From Pseudomonas fluorescens Q2-87 (GTDB lineage: Bacteria > Pseudomonadota > Gammaproteobacteria > Pseudomonadales > Pseudomonadaceae): a stretch of DNA of 64,000 nucleotides. Location of the stretch: the NCBI RefSeq assembly GCF_000281895.1, contig NZ_CM001558.1, positions 1,368,556-1,432,555 on the forward strand. The letters run 5' to 3'. The number at the start of each line of letters is the position of its first letter. Position 1 is the first letter of the stretch. This document shows positions 1-12,172 of this stretch, piece after piece. Below the pieces are notes generated by a model, which was given only the letters and a program-made list of their open reading frames with translations, searched no databases and was not told the DNA's origin. Position numbers and translations under genes: made by a program.

Positions 1-71
1 TCTCCACCCTCGCCGATCCAAGTGTGGTGGCGCACTTGATCGAGACGCACAAGACCATGAACGTCGCCTGA
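1..71 (+). CDS. acsA: Acetyl-CoA synthetase, C-terminal end (partial)
   Basis: Only the last 22 codons are inside the window, read in frame from base 3 to the TGA at 69-71. The tail begins STLADPSVVAHLIETHK, which resembles the STLADP...V..L end of acetyl-CoA synthetases (acetate + ATP + CoA to acetyl-CoA). The neighbour supports this: in P. aeruginosa acsA lies directly upstream of aotJ. A strong terminator follows within 20 bases. The identification rests on a short tail plus synteny. Confidence 0.75.
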   Translation, partial: STLADPSVVAHLIETHKTMNVA

Positions 72-90
72 CGGTAACCCGTAAAACCGA

Positions 91-127
91 AAAGCCCCGC
101 CCGGCAGTGCCGAGCGGGGCTTTTTTT
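91..127 (+). terminator. Rho-independent terminator after acsA
   Basis: GC-rich stem: AAAGCCCCGC pairs with GCGGGGC plus the start of the T run, with seven or more T at the end. It lies 20 bases after the acsA stop and separates acsA from the aot operon. Confidence 0.9.
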
Positions 128-147
128 GGATGTCGAGCGCGTAGCTC

Positions 148-280
148 TGTGGCGAGGGAGCTTGCTCCCGCTGGGCTGCACAGCAGCCCCAAAACCAGAC
201 ACTGCGGTCATTCAGTCATACCGTATCGGCCGACCTACGACTGCTGCGCAGCCGAGCGGGAGCAAGCTCCCTCGCCACAG
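148..280. repeat. REPIN, type A (two inverted REP palindromes)
   Basis: The left arm TGTGGCGAGGGAGCTTGCTC and an inverted right arm (GAGCAAGCTCCCTCGCCACA) flank a variable centre of about 70 bases. The same arms recur at five further places in the window (4980, 14181, 54171, 59982, 63785). Non-coding; short open frames crossing it are artefacts. Confidence 0.9.
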
Positions 281-576
281 GGTTGTGTGTGTGGCTGGCA
301 TGGTCCGCGAATAAATATCGAGCTTTGTCGTCAGACGCTTCCGAATGTTACCCATGTTTCGAAATGTGTAACCAAAGGCGCCACAACGGGGCGATGTGAA
401 ACGTAACGCCCTGCTACAGGGCGGCTCCAGACGTCTCTGAAAATAAGCCGACACGCTGTGCTTGCCGGATTAGAAGGGTTTGCGAATAATGGGCCCGCTA
501 TTTGCAGCATAGATCGGTTTCCCTTCTTTTGCCTTTGCATGAATTTGCGGGGCTGTCAATGTGCTCGATCCGCTTT
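281..576. other. Intergenic stretch, nothing recognised
   Basis: AT-richer DNA between the REPIN and the ArgR operator of aotJ. I see no convincing open frame, RNA gene or terminator. Promoter elements for aotJ probably lie between about 560 and 700, but I cannot assign -35/-10 boxes with confidence. Confidence 0.5.
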
Positions 577-618
577 CTTGGTGCTTCTGTAATTTGTTGT
601 CGCATTGAAGAAATATCG
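577..618 (+). promoter_or_regulatory. Candidate ArgR operator upstream of aotJ
   Basis: Two half-sites in direct repeat exactly 21 bp apart. The second (598-618) is TGTCGC, eight bases, AA, five bases, the half-site reported for Pseudomonas ArgR. The first (577-597) keeps the AA at the same place after a degenerate CTTGGT. It lies about 160 bp before the aotJ start, and argR is the last gene of this operon, so autoregulation and arginine induction are expected. Confidence 0.7.
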
Positions 619-780
619 GCTTCGGGCCTGTCGTTAGAATGCCGATCACTCGCTCGTCGTGGCCTGCGTTGAATAAAGCGTGGGCTTCCTAGGACGCAGC
701 ACCAAAGTTCGTTTCACCCATTCGCATATTGGGCTGTTGCTCACTCTGCCGTTTTTGCCCTTTACCGATGGAGTCCCAAG

Positions 781-1554
781 ATGAAGAAACTTGTGCTGCT
801 TGGCGCCCTGGCACTGTCCGTGCTGTCGCTGCCGACCTTCGCCGATGAAAAGCCTCTGAAAATCGGTATCGAAGCGGCTTACCCTCCGTTTGCCTCGAAA
901 GCCCCGGATGGCAACATCGTCGGTTTCGACTACGACATCGGCAATGCGCTGTGCGAAGAGATGAAGGTCAAGTGCGTGTGGGTCGAGCAGGAATTCGACG
1001 GTCTGATCCCGGCGCTCAAGGTCCGCAAGATCGACGCGATCCTTTCGTCCATGTCCATCACCGAAGACCGCAAGAAGTCCGTTGATTTCACCAACAAGTA
1101 CTACAACACCCCGGCTCGCCTGGTGATGAAGGCCGGCACCCAGGTCAGCGACGGCCTGACCGAGCTCAAGGGCAAGAACATTGGCGTGCAGCGCGGTTCG
1201 ATCCACGAGCGTTTCGCCCGTGAAGTCCTGGCCCCGCTGGGCGCCGAGATCAAGCCGTACGGTTCGCAGAACGAGATCTACCTCGATGTTTCCGCAGGTC
1301 GTCTCGACGGCACGGTGGCAGACGCTACGCTGCTGAATGACGGCTTCCTGAAGACAGACGCCGGCAAAGGCTTCGCGTTCGTTGGCCCGGCCTTCACCGA
1401 CGTCAACTATTTCGGCGACGGCGTGGGCATCGCGGTGCGCAAGGGTGACGCGCTGAAAGACAAGATCAGCGCTGCCATCGCAGCCATCCGCGAGAACGGC
1501 AAGTACAAGCAAATCCAGGACAAGTACTTCGACTTCGACATTTACGGCAAGTAA
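781..1554 (+). CDS. aotJ: Arginine/ornithine ABC transporter periplasmic binding protein
   Basis: 257 residues. A signal peptide (basic MKK, hydrophobic core, cleavage near LPTFA-DEK, residue 22) is followed by a family 3 solute-binding protein of the HisJ/ArgT type: [10 protein letters not shown] at the ligand pocket, GFDYDIG, and [15 protein letters not shown] in the middle. It should capture arginine and ornithine in the periplasm and hand them to AotQM. It is the first gene of aotJQMP-argR, preceded by a candidate ArgR operator. A stem-loop separates it from aotQ, which would let the binding protein be made in excess over the membrane parts. The ATG follows a GGAG-containing site. Confidence 0.93.
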   Translation: MKKLVLLGALALSVLSLPTFADEKPLKIGIEAAYPPFASKAPDGNIVGFDYDIGNALCEEMKVKCVWVEQEFDGLIPALKVRKIDAILSSMSITEDRKKSVDFTNKYYNTPARLVMKAGTQVSDGLTELKGKNIGVQRGSIHERFAREVLAPLGAEIKPYGSQNEIYLDVSAGRLDGTVADATLLNDGFLKTDAGKGFAFVGPAFTDVNYFGDGVGIAVRKGDALKDKISAAIAAIRENGKYKQIQDKYFDFDIYGK

Positions 1555-1576
1555 ATACGTCGCTTTGATAAGTGCG

Positions 1577-1621
1577 AAATGGCGCAAGCAACAGAATCTC
1601 TGCGGTTTGCGCCATTTTTTC
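1577..1621 (+). terminator. Intercistronic stem-loop between aotJ and aotQ (partial terminator or 3' stabiliser)
   Basis: AAATGGCGCAA (1577-1587) pairs with TTGCGCCATTT (1607-1617), followed by a T run. The next gene, aotQ, has no obvious promoter of its own, so the structure probably gives partial termination or protects the aotJ mRNA rather than ending the operon. Confidence 0.7.
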
Positions 1622-1645
1622 ATCCCACATTCGAGGACCTGAATC

Positions 1646-2335
1646 ATGTTGAAAGGCTACGGGGCTGTCATCCTCGATGGCGCATGGTTGACGCTTCAGC
1701 TCGCCTTGTCGTCCATGGCCCTGGCCATTGTCCTGGGGCTGATCGGCGTTGCATTGCGCCTGTCGCCGGTACGCTGGCTGGCGTGGCTGGGCGACCTGTA
1801 TTCCACGGTCATTCGCGGCATTCCCGACCTGGTGCTGATCCTGCTGATTTTCTACGGCGGCCAGGACTTGCTCAACCGCGTCGCGCCGATGCTCGGTTAT
1901 GACGACTACATCGACCTGAACCCGTTGGCGGCCGGTATTGGCACCTTGGGTTTCATCTTCGGTGCGTACCTGTCGGAAACCTTTCGCGGTGCGTTCATGG
2001 CGATCCCCAAAGGGCAGGCCGAGGCGGGCATGGCGTACGGTATGAACGGCTTCCAGGTGTTTTTCCGGGTGCTGGTGCCGCAGATGATTCGCCTGGCGAT
2101 TCCGGGCTTCACCAACAACTGGCTGGTATTGACCAAGGCCACCGCGCTGATTTCGGTGGTGGGTCTGCAAGACATGATGTTCAAGGCCAAGCAGGCGGCA
2201 GACGCCACTCGCGAGCCTTTTACCTTCTTCCTGGCAGTGGCGGCGATGTACCTGGTGATCACCAGCGTCTCGTTGCTGGCATTGCGTCACCTTGAGAAGC
2301 GCTACTCGGTAGGCGTAAGGGCGGCTGATCTATGA
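1646..2335 (+). CDS. aotQ: Arginine/ornithine ABC transporter permease AotQ
   Basis: 229 residues, an inner-membrane permease of the HisQ/HisM family. About five hydrophobic segments are visible, starting with LTLQLALSSMALAIVLGLIG. The coupling-loop motif FRGAFMAIPKGQAEAGMAYG contains the EAA...G signature that docks on the ATPase AotP. It forms a heterodimer with AotM to move arginine and ornithine. The stop overlaps the aotM start (ATGA), showing translational coupling. Confidence 0.92.
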   Translation: MLKGYGAVILDGAWLTLQLALSSMALAIVLGLIGVALRLSPVRWLAWLGDLYSTVIRGIPDLVLILLIFYGGQDLLNRVAPMLGYDDYIDLNPLAAGIGTLGFIFGAYLSETFRGAFMAIPKGQAEAGMAYGMNGFQVFFRVLVPQMIRLAIPGFTNNWLVLTKATALISVVGLQDMMFKAKQAADATREPFTFFLAVAAMYLVITSVSLLALRHLEKRYSVGVRAADL

Positions 2336-3030
2336 TCTTCGACTACAACGTCATCTTCGATGCCTTGCCGCTGTACTTCAGTGGCCTTGTGACCACCCTG
2401 AAGCTGCTGGCACTGTCGCTGTTCTTCGGTCTGCTGGCGGCGCTGCCCCTGGGTTTGATGCGCGTGTCCAAGCAGCCAATCGTCAACATGACGGCCTGGC
2501 TCTACACCTATGTGATTCGCGGCACGCCGATGCTGGTGCAGCTGTTCCTGATCTACTACGGGCTGGCGCAGTTTGCGATTGTGCGCGAGAGCTTCCTCTG
2601 GCCATGGCTGTCCAGCGCGACCTTCTGCGCATGCCTGGCGTTCGCCATCAACACCAGCGCCTACACCGCCGAAATCATTGCCGGCAGCCTGCGGGCCACG
2701 CCCAACGGTGAAATCGAGGCGGCCAAGGCCATGGGCATGTCGCGCTACAAGCTGTATCGCCGGATCCTGTTGCCATCGGCCCTGCGCCGCGCGCTGCCGC
2801 AATACAGCAACGAAGTCATCATGATGTTGCAGACCACCAGTCTGGCGTCCATCGTGACCCTGATCGACATCACCGGTGCCGCGCGCACGGTGAATGCGCA
2901 GTATTACTTGCCGTTCGAGGCCTACATCACGGCCGGCGTCTTCTACCTGTGCCTGACCTTCATCCTGGTGCGCCTGTTCAAATTGGCCGAGCGCCGCTGG
3001 CTGGGTTACCTGGCTCCGCGCAAGCACTGA
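2332..3030 (+). CDS. aotM: Arginine/ornithine ABC transporter permease AotM
   Basis: 232 residues, second permease of the HisM type. It carries the N-terminal segment YFSGLVTTLKLLALSLFFG, the RGTPMLVQLFLIYYG motif typical of polar amino-acid permeases, and an EAA loop (NGEIEAAKAMGMSRYKLYRR). It starts within the aotQ stop (4-bp overlap). In P. aeruginosa aotO follows here; in this window only 56 bases separate aotM from aotP, so aotO is absent at this locus. Confidence 0.92.
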   Translation: MIFDYNVIFDALPLYFSGLVTTLKLLALSLFFGLLAALPLGLMRVSKQPIVNMTAWLYTYVIRGTPMLVQLFLIYYGLAQFAIVRESFLWPWLSSATFCACLAFAINTSAYTAEIIAGSLRATPNGEIEAAKAMGMSRYKLYRRILLPSALRRALPQYSNEVIMMLQTTSLASIVTLIDITGAARTVNAQYYLPFEAYITAGVFYLCLTFILVRLFKLAERRWLGYLAPRKH

Positions 3031-3086
3031 TAACGCATCGATCCGATCGACTGCTCAACGACTGACGTTTTGTGAGAACCGACCGC

Positions 3087-3851
3087 ATGTACAAGCTCGA
3101 AGTCCAAGACCTGCATAAACGCTATGGCAGTCACGAAGTGCTCAAGGGCGTGTCCCTGAAAGCCGCCGCTGGCGATGTGATCAGCATCATCGGCTCCAGT
3201 GGTTCCGGCAAAAGTACCTTCCTGCGTTGCATCAATCTGCTCGAGCAGCCCCATGCCGGCAAGATTTTGCTCAACAACGAAGAGCTCAAGCTGGTGGCCA
3301 ACAAGGATGGCGCGTTGAAGGCTGCGGACCCCAAGCAACTGCAGCGCATGCGTTCGCGGCTGTCGATGGTGTTCCAGCATTTCAACCTGTGGTCCCACAT
3401 GACCGCGCTGGAAAACATCATGGAAGCGCCGGTGCATGTGCTGGGCGTTTCCAAGGCCGAGGCTCGCGAGAAGGCCGAGCATTACCTGAACAAGGTGGGC
3501 GTGGCGCATCGCAAGGATGCCTACCCGGGCCACATGTCCGGCGGCGAACAACAGCGCGTGGCGATTGCCCGTGCCCTGGCGATGGAGCCCGAGGTGATGC
3601 TGTTCGATGAGCCGACCTCGGCCCTCGACCCTGAATTGGTGGGCGATGTGCTCAAGGTGATGCAGGCCCTGGCCCTGGAAGGCCGGACCATGGTGGTGGT
3701 GACGCACGAGATGGGCTTTGCCCGTGAAGTGTCGAACCAGCTGGTGTTCCTGCACAAGGGCGTCGTCGAGGAAAGCGGCAACCCGCGCGAAGTGCTGGTC
3801 AATCCGCAATCGGAGCGCCTGCAGCAATTTCTTTCGGGCAGCCTCAAGTAA
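3087..3851 (+). CDS. aotP: Arginine/ornithine ABC transporter ATP-binding protein
   Basis: 254 residues. ATPase with Walker A GSSGSGKST near residue 37, the signature MSGGEQQRVAIARAL near 150, Walker B VMLFDEPTSALDPEL near 172, and the switch histidine in VVVTHEMGFA. These are the features of HisP/GlnQ-type ATPases of polar amino-acid importers. A GTG 15 bases upstream is also in frame; I chose the ATG because the family starts MYKLEVQDLHKRYG. It drives uptake through AotQM and precedes argR in the operon. Confidence 0.93.
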   Translation: MYKLEVQDLHKRYGSHEVLKGVSLKAAAGDVISIIGSSGSGKSTFLRCINLLEQPHAGKILLNNEELKLVANKDGALKAADPKQLQRMRSRLSMVFQHFNLWSHMTALENIMEAPVHVLGVSKAEAREKAEHYLNKVGVAHRKDAYPGHMSGGEQQRVAIARALAMEPEVMLFDEPTSALDPELVGDVLKVMQALALEGRTMVVVTHEMGFAREVSNQLVFLHKGVVEESGNPREVLVNPQSERLQQFLSGSLK

Positions 3852-3964
3852 TCGCTCCCGCTACGCACCTGATTTGGGTCATGCTGCGCACCGCGCGCCA
3901 GATGGTCTAATTTGGTTGCAGCCGCTTTTGGCTTTAACACTGTTTTTGCTTCGGATCGCCCGCC

Positions 3965-4945
3965 ATGACTGCCCATCGAATAGGTTTCCTGATTTGGCCC
4001 AGCACTAAAGCCTTGACGCTGGCGCTGGCTGAGGAGGCCTTGCGCGTTGCTCAGCGGGTGCATCCGGATGTGATCTACGAATTGTCGTTCCTGCAGGCCG
4101 AGCCGGCAGCCGAGGGGCCGTGGCAATTGCCGGGCGAACCCTGGGCCGGCAAGCTTGAAGGCTTGCAGAAGCTTTTCCTGCTGGCCGACGAACCGCCGAC
4201 CACCCTGGCGTCGCCCTTGAGCAGCGCCCTCAAGCAGTTGGTGCGGGCCGGTTGTGTGATCGGTGGCTTGTCCGCCGGTGTGTATCCCCTGGCCCAGTTG
4301 GGGTTGCTCGACGGTTACCGCGCGGCTGTGCACTGGCGCTGGCAGGACGATTTCTCTGAACGCTTTCCCAAGGTTATCGCCACCAGTCATTTGTTCGATT
4401 GGGACCGCGATCGCCTGAGCGCCTGCGGCGGCATGTCAGTGCTCGACCTGTTGCTGGCGGTGCTGGCCCGGGATCATGGCGCGGAGCTGGCCGGTGCGGT
4501 GTCGGAAGAGTTGGTGGTCGAGCGTATCCGCGAAGGCGGCGAGCGCCAGCGCATCCCGTTGCAGAATCGCCTCGGCTCCAGCCATCCGAAGCTCACCCAG
4601 GCGGTGCTGCTGATGGAGGCCAACATCGAGGAGCCGCTGACCACCGACGAAATCGCCCAGCATGTGTGCGTGTCCCGTCGACAGCTGGAGCGGATCTTCA
4701 AGCAATACCTCAATCGCGTACCGAGCCAGTACTACCTGGAGCTGCGCCTGAACAAGGCCCGCCAGATGCTGATGCAGACCAGCAAGTCCATCATCCAGAT
4801 CGGCCTGTCCTGCGGTTTCTCCTCGGGGCCGCATTTTTCCAGCGCCTACCGCAACTTCTTTGGCGCCACGCCACGGGAAGATCGCAACCAGCGGCGCAGC
4901 AGCAGCCCGTTCGAATTGTCCTCGGTGCCGTCCGAGCGCGGCTAG
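3965..4945 (+). CDS. argR: Transcriptional regulator ArgR (AraC family)
   Basis: 326 residues. The N-terminal half (about 1-190) is a class I glutamine-amidotransferase-like domain, including AGCVIGGLSAGVYPLAQLGL. The C-terminal part (about 205-305) is an AraC-type double helix-turn-helix (TTDEIAQHVCVSRRQLERIF, then SIIQIGLSCGFSSGPHFSSA). This is the architecture of Pseudomonas ArgR, which is unrelated to enterobacterial ArgR, senses arginine, activates the aot and aru operons and represses biosynthetic genes. Candidate operators lie before aotJ and aruC. It sits 113 bp after aotP and 411 bp before aruC. Confidence 0.93.
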   Translation: MTAHRIGFLIWPSTKALTLALAEEALRVAQRVHPDVIYELSFLQAEPAAEGPWQLPGEPWAGKLEGLQKLFLLADEPPTTLASPLSSALKQLVRAGCVIGGLSAGVYPLAQLGLLDGYRAAVHWRWQDDFSERFPKVIATSHLFDWDRDRLSACGGMSVLDLLLAVLARDHGAELAGAVSEELVVERIREGGERQRIPLQNRLGSSHPKLTQAVLLMEANIEEPLTTDEIAQHVCVSRRQLERIFKQYLNRVPSQYYLELRLNKARQMLMQTSKSIIQIGLSCGFSSGPHFSSAYRNFFGATPREDRNQRRSSSPFELSSVPSERG

Positions 4946-4979
4946 GGCAGATAAGACTCCTGCGGTAAGGCAACTTACC

Positions 4980-5110
4980 TGTGGCGAGGGAGCTTGCTCC
5001 CGCTGGGCCGCGAAGCGGGCCCAAACGGTAACCCTGTTGCGTCAGATTGATTGGAGGTTTTCCTGGTGGATGCTGCGCGCCCCCAGCGGGAGCAAGCTCC
5101 CTCGCCACAG
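4980..5110. repeat. REPIN, type A
   Basis: Arms of the GTGGCGAGGGAGCTTGCTCC family in inverted orientation around a centre of about 80 bases. It lies between the argR stop and the ArgR operators of aruC. Confidence 0.9.
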
Positions 5111-5190
5111 ATTACTCCTCTAAAACTCCAGTTGTGGCTGGCCAGGGAAATGTAAATGCCGGCGCCTCAAATCCCGCTGCACCGTTTAAA

Positions 5191-5232
5191 CTGCGCCTTT
5201 GCGACGCTATTTGTCGCATTGCCGTAAACCCG
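5191..5232 (+). promoter_or_regulatory. Candidate ArgR operator 1 upstream of aruC
   Basis: The half-site at 5212-5232 reads TGTCGC, eight bases, AA. The preceding 21-bp half-site starts CTGCGC but lacks the AA pair. The repeat length equals that of the aotJ site and of operator 2. Confidence 0.6.
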
Positions 5233-5241
5233 CGAAAAACG

Positions 5242-6577
<1,336 letters not shown>

Positions 6578-6602
6578 TGCTTAGGGCCTGACAGGGTCCA
6601 AA

Positions 6603-6692
6603 TGTGGGAGCGGGCTTGCCCGCGAAGGCGATTGATCAGTCAACATTTCCGTTGGAAGTGATGGCCTCTCCGCGAGCAAAACCGCTCCCACG
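6603..6692. repeat. REPIN, type B, between aruC and aruF
   Basis: TGTGGGAGCGGGCTTGCCCG on the left and an inverted, slightly decayed copy (GCAAAACCGCTCCCAC) on the right. It belongs to the second REP family of this window and lies inside the aru gene string. Confidence 0.85.
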
Positions 6693-6761
6693 CCCAGTTT
6701 TTTTTCTCTGTGTATCGACCTCAATAGTCGAACCGTTTATTTCAAGTTAAGGAGTGACACC

Positions 6762-7781
6762 ATGCTGGTGATGCGCCCCGCGCAAATGGCTGATCTGGGC
6801 GAGGTACAGCGTCTGGCTGCGGACAGTCCGATCGGTGTCACTTCCTTGCCGGATGACGTGGAACGCCTGAGCGACAAGATCGCCGCGAGCGAAGCCTCGT
6901 TTGCCGCTGAAGTCAGCTTTAACGGTGAAGAGAGCTATTTCTTCGTCCTTGAAGACACCGCGACCGGCAAGCTGGCGGGCTGTTCGGCCATCGTCGCGTC
7001 GGCCGGTTATTCCGAGCCGTTCTACAGCTTTCGCAACGAGACCTTCGTGCACGCCTCCCGCGAGCTGAAGATCCACAACAAGATCCACGTGCTCTCCCAG
7101 TGCCATGACCTGACCGGTAACAGCCTGTTGACCAGTTTCTATGTTGTGCCGGAGCTGGTGGGTTCGCCGTGGTCGGAACTCAATTCCCGTGGTCGCCTGC
7201 TGTTCGTCGCCAGCCATCCGGAGCGGTTTGCCGATTCGGTGGTAACCGAGATCGTCGGCTATAGCGATGAAAATGGCGACTCGCCGTTCTGGGACGCCAT
7301 CGGTCGTAACTTCTTCGACCTCAACTACGCCGCCGCCGAGCGCCTGTGCGGGCTGAAAAGCCGTACCTTCCTCGCCGAGCTGATGCCGCATTACCCGATC
7401 TACGTGCCGCTGTTGCCGGACGCCGCCCAGGAAGCCATGGGCCAGGTCCACCCGCGTGCGCAGATCACCTTCGACATCCTGATGCGCGAAGGTTTCGAGA
7501 CCGATCATTACATCGACATTTTCGACGGTGGCCCGACCTTGCATGCCCGTGTCTCGGGGATCCGCTCGATTGCCCAGAGCCGCGTGGTACCGGTGAAGAT
7601 CGGCGAACCGGTCAAGGGCGCCGGCCGGCAATACCTGGTGGCCAATGCCCAGCTGCAGGACTACCGCGCCGTGTTGCTTGAGCTTGATTACGCGCCGGGC
7701 AAGCCTGTAACGCTGGACATGGAAGCGGCCGAAGCCCTGGGTGTTGGCGAGGGTGCCAGCGTGCGCCTGGTGGCGGTTTAA
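6762..7781 (+). CDS. aruF: Arginine N-succinyltransferase, alpha subunit
   Basis: 339 residues, AstA family (GNAT-like acyltransferase), starting MLVMRPAQMADLGEVQRLAA and containing CHDLTGNSLLTSFYV and ELMPHYPIYVPLLP. With AruG it transfers succinyl from succinyl-CoA to the alpha-amino group of arginine, the committed step of the AST pathway. Pseudomonas uses two homologous subunits where enterobacteria have one AstA; both are present here in tandem. AAGGAG lies ahead of the ATG. Confidence 0.94.
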   Translation: MLVMRPAQMADLGEVQRLAADSPIGVTSLPDDVERLSDKIAASEASFAAEVSFNGEESYFFVLEDTATGKLAGCSAIVASAGYSEPFYSFRNETFVHASRELKIHNKIHVLSQCHDLTGNSLLTSFYVVPELVGSPWSELNSRGRLLFVASHPERFADSVVTEIVGYSDENGDSPFWDAIGRNFFDLNYAAAERLCGLKSRTFLAELMPHYPIYVPLLPDAAQEAMGQVHPRAQITFDILMREGFETDHYIDIFDGGPTLHARVSGIRSIAQSRVVPVKIGEPVKGAGRQYLVANAQLQDYRAVLLELDYAPGKPVTLDMEAAEALGVGEGASVRLVAV

Positions 7782-7835
7782 CGCTTTACAGCTGAGTTTC
7801 GCGGGTGGCGAGAGCGACCCGTTTGAGGAGATAGC

Positions 7836-10327
<2,492 letters not shown>

Positions 10328-10330
10328 CCC

Positions 10331-10399
10331 CATTCGCGAGCAAGCCCGCTCCCACATGGATTGCGCAAGCCCCTGTGGGAGCGGGCCTGCCCGCGAAGG
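10331..10399. repeat. REPIN, type B, between aruD and aruB
   Basis: TTCGCGAGCAAGCCCGCTCC (10333 on) and, 17 bases later, TGTGGGAGCGGGCCTGCCCG in inverted orientation. Here the arms point towards a short spacer. It is the second REP unit inside the aru gene string. Confidence 0.88.
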
Positions 10400-10455
10400 C
10401 CGCGACGCGGTTGCAATTGATGCCTATAAAAACAGATTCTCGTGGAGCCTCGCTG

Positions 10456-11802
10456 ATGAAATCCTATGAAGTCAACTTTGACGGTCTAGTGGGGCCGACC
10501 CATAACTACGGCGGACTCTCGTTCGGCAACGTCGCGTCCCAGAGCAACAGCCAGCAGTCCTCGAACCCCAAGGAAGCAGCGTTGCAGGGCTTGGCGAAAA
10601 TGAAAGCGCTGATGGACATGGGCTTCCAGCAAGGCGTGCTGGCGCCGCAAGAGCGTCCGGACGTGGCGGCCCTGCGCCGGTTGGGTTTTGCCGGCAGCGA
10701 TGCGCAGGTCATCCAGCAGGCGGCAAAAGAAGCGATGCCGTTGTTGGTTGCCAGTTGCTCGGCCTCCAGCATGTGGGTGGCCAACGCTGCCACGGTCAGC
10801 CCGAGCGCCGACACTGCTGACGGACGCGTGCATTTCACCGCCGCCAACCTGAACTGCAAATACCACCGCAGCATCGAGCATCCAACCACCAGTCGCGTCC
10901 TGGGGGCGATGTTTGCCAATCAGCAGCATTTTGCCCATCACGCCGCGTTGCCGGCGGTGGCTCAATTCGGCGACGAAGGCGCAGCCAACCACACCCGTTT
11001 CTGCCGCGCCTACGGCGAGGCCGGTGTCGAATTCTTTGTGTTCGGTCGTAGTGCCTTTGATCCCCGTTACCCTGCGCCACAGAAGTACCCGGCGCGCCAG
11101 ACGCTCGAAGCGTCCCAAGCTGTCGCCCGCCTGCATGGCCTGAGCGAGGACGGCGTGGTCTACGCCCAGCAGAACCCGTCGGTGATCGACCAGGGCGTGT
11201 TCCACAATGACGTGATCGCGGTGGGCAACGGTGAAGTGCTGTTCTATCACGAGGACGCGTTTCTGGAGACCGACAAGATGCTGGCCGAGCTGAGCAGCAA
11301 GCTCGCCAAGGTCGGTGGCAAATTCCAGTCGGTGTGTGTGCCGCGTTCGGCGGTCACGGTGGATGATGCGGTGCGTTCCTACCTGTTCAACAGCCAATTG
11401 CTGTCGCGTCCAGACGGCTCGATGCTATTGATCGTGCCGGAAGAGTGCCGCAGCAACGAACGTGTCTGGCAATATCTGCAAGGCCTGACGGGCGCCGGCG
11501 GGGTGATTCGCGAAGTGAAGGTCTTCGACCTCAAGCAAAGCATGCAGAACGGTGGTGGCCCGGCCTGCCTGCGGTTGCGCGTGGCCCTCAATGAAACCGA
11601 GCTGGCGGCGGTCAACCCAGGGGTTATCATGACCGCGCCGTTGTACGATTCGCTGACCCAATGGGTCGAGCGGCACTACCGCGACCGCATGACCGAAAAT
11701 GATCTGGCGGACCCGCAGTTGCTGCTTGAATGCCGTGCGGCACTGGATGAACTGACACAAATCCTTAAACTTGGCGCGGTTTATCCTTTCCAGATCAATT
11801 GA
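10456..11802 (+). CDS. aruB: N-succinylarginine dihydrolase
   Basis: 448 residues, AstB family of the amidinotransferase fold. Landmarks are [19 protein letters not shown] at the start, [19 protein letters not shown] (about 137-155), [15 protein letters not shown] with a likely catalytic His, and [14 protein letters not shown] near the C-terminus with the nucleophilic Cys. It hydrolyses succinylarginine to succinylornithine, CO2 and two NH3. The frame stays open into aruD, but ATG at 10456 matches the family N-terminus and follows GTGGAG. Confidence 0.94.
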   Translation: MKSYEVNFDGLVGPTHNYGGLSFGNVASQSNSQQSSNPKEAALQGLAKMKALMDMGFQQGVLAPQERPDVAALRRLGFAGSDAQVIQQAAKEAMPLLVASCSASSMWVANAATVSPSADTADGRVHFTAANLNCKYHRSIEHPTTSRVLGAMFANQQHFAHHAALPAVAQFGDEGAANHTRFCRAYGEAGVEFFVFGRSAFDPRYPAPQKYPARQTLEASQAVARLHGLSEDGVVYAQQNPSVIDQGVFHNDVIAVGNGEVLFYHEDAFLETDKMLAELSSKLAKVGGKFQSVCVPRSAVTVDDAVRSYLFNSQLLSRPDGSMLLIVPEECRSNERVWQYLQGLTGAGGVIREVKVFDLKQSMQNGGGPACLRLRVALNETELAAVNPGVIMTAPLYDSLTQWVERHYRDRMTENDLADPQLLLECRAALDELTQILKLGAVYPFQIN

Positions 11803-11872
11803 AAGCGCGCGCGACCTGACTACAGTCAAGGAAGGGCGCGTTGCCTTTATCTCCAGACGAGAACGTAAAAAC

Positions 11873-12160
11873 ATGAGCGATACCCTGCAGCTGATCCTTG
11901 AAGACACCGACGGCACCCAACTGGAAACCTCCTGCACCCGCGTCGCGGTGATGTGGCAAGGCAAGGAGTTGTGGATCCAGCAGGATGGCCGCGGTCAGTT
12001 GCTGATCGGCGTGGATGTCGAGGAAGGAGACGAGGAATACGCCAACCTGTTGCTGCGTCCATTGGCGACCAACCTGGTCAGCCTGCAACTGGAAATGGAA
12101 CCGGCTGACGTCGGCGACGATGACCATGTCCATGGCCCGGATTGCGGCCACGACCATTAA
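11873..12160 (+). CDS. Conserved small protein of the aru operon with His-rich tail
   Basis: 95 residues, not matched to a characterised family. It begins MSDTLQLILEDTDGTQLETS, is acidic throughout, and ends in a tail rich in His, Asp and one Cys (DDHVHGPDCGHDH), which could bind a metal ion. P. aeruginosa also has a small gene between aruB and aruE (PA0900), so the position looks conserved. It lies 70 bp after aruB and 12 bp before aruE. Since AruE is expected to be a zinc enzyme, a metal-related role is conceivable but is only my inference. Confidence 0.75.
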   Translation: MSDTLQLILEDTDGTQLETSCTRVAVMWQGKELWIQQDGRGQLLIGVDVEEGDEEYANLLLRPLATNLVSLQLEMEPADVGDDDHVHGPDCGHDH

Positions 12161-12172
12161 GGAAACCGCGCT

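Noticed and set aside
107..406. Short open frames near the left edge
   Set aside because: They run through the terminator and a REPIN, so they are by-products of repeat sequence.
646..1647. 333-codon open frame on the minus strand
   Set aside because: Antisense to aotJ, with no start signal; aotJ explains the coding pattern.
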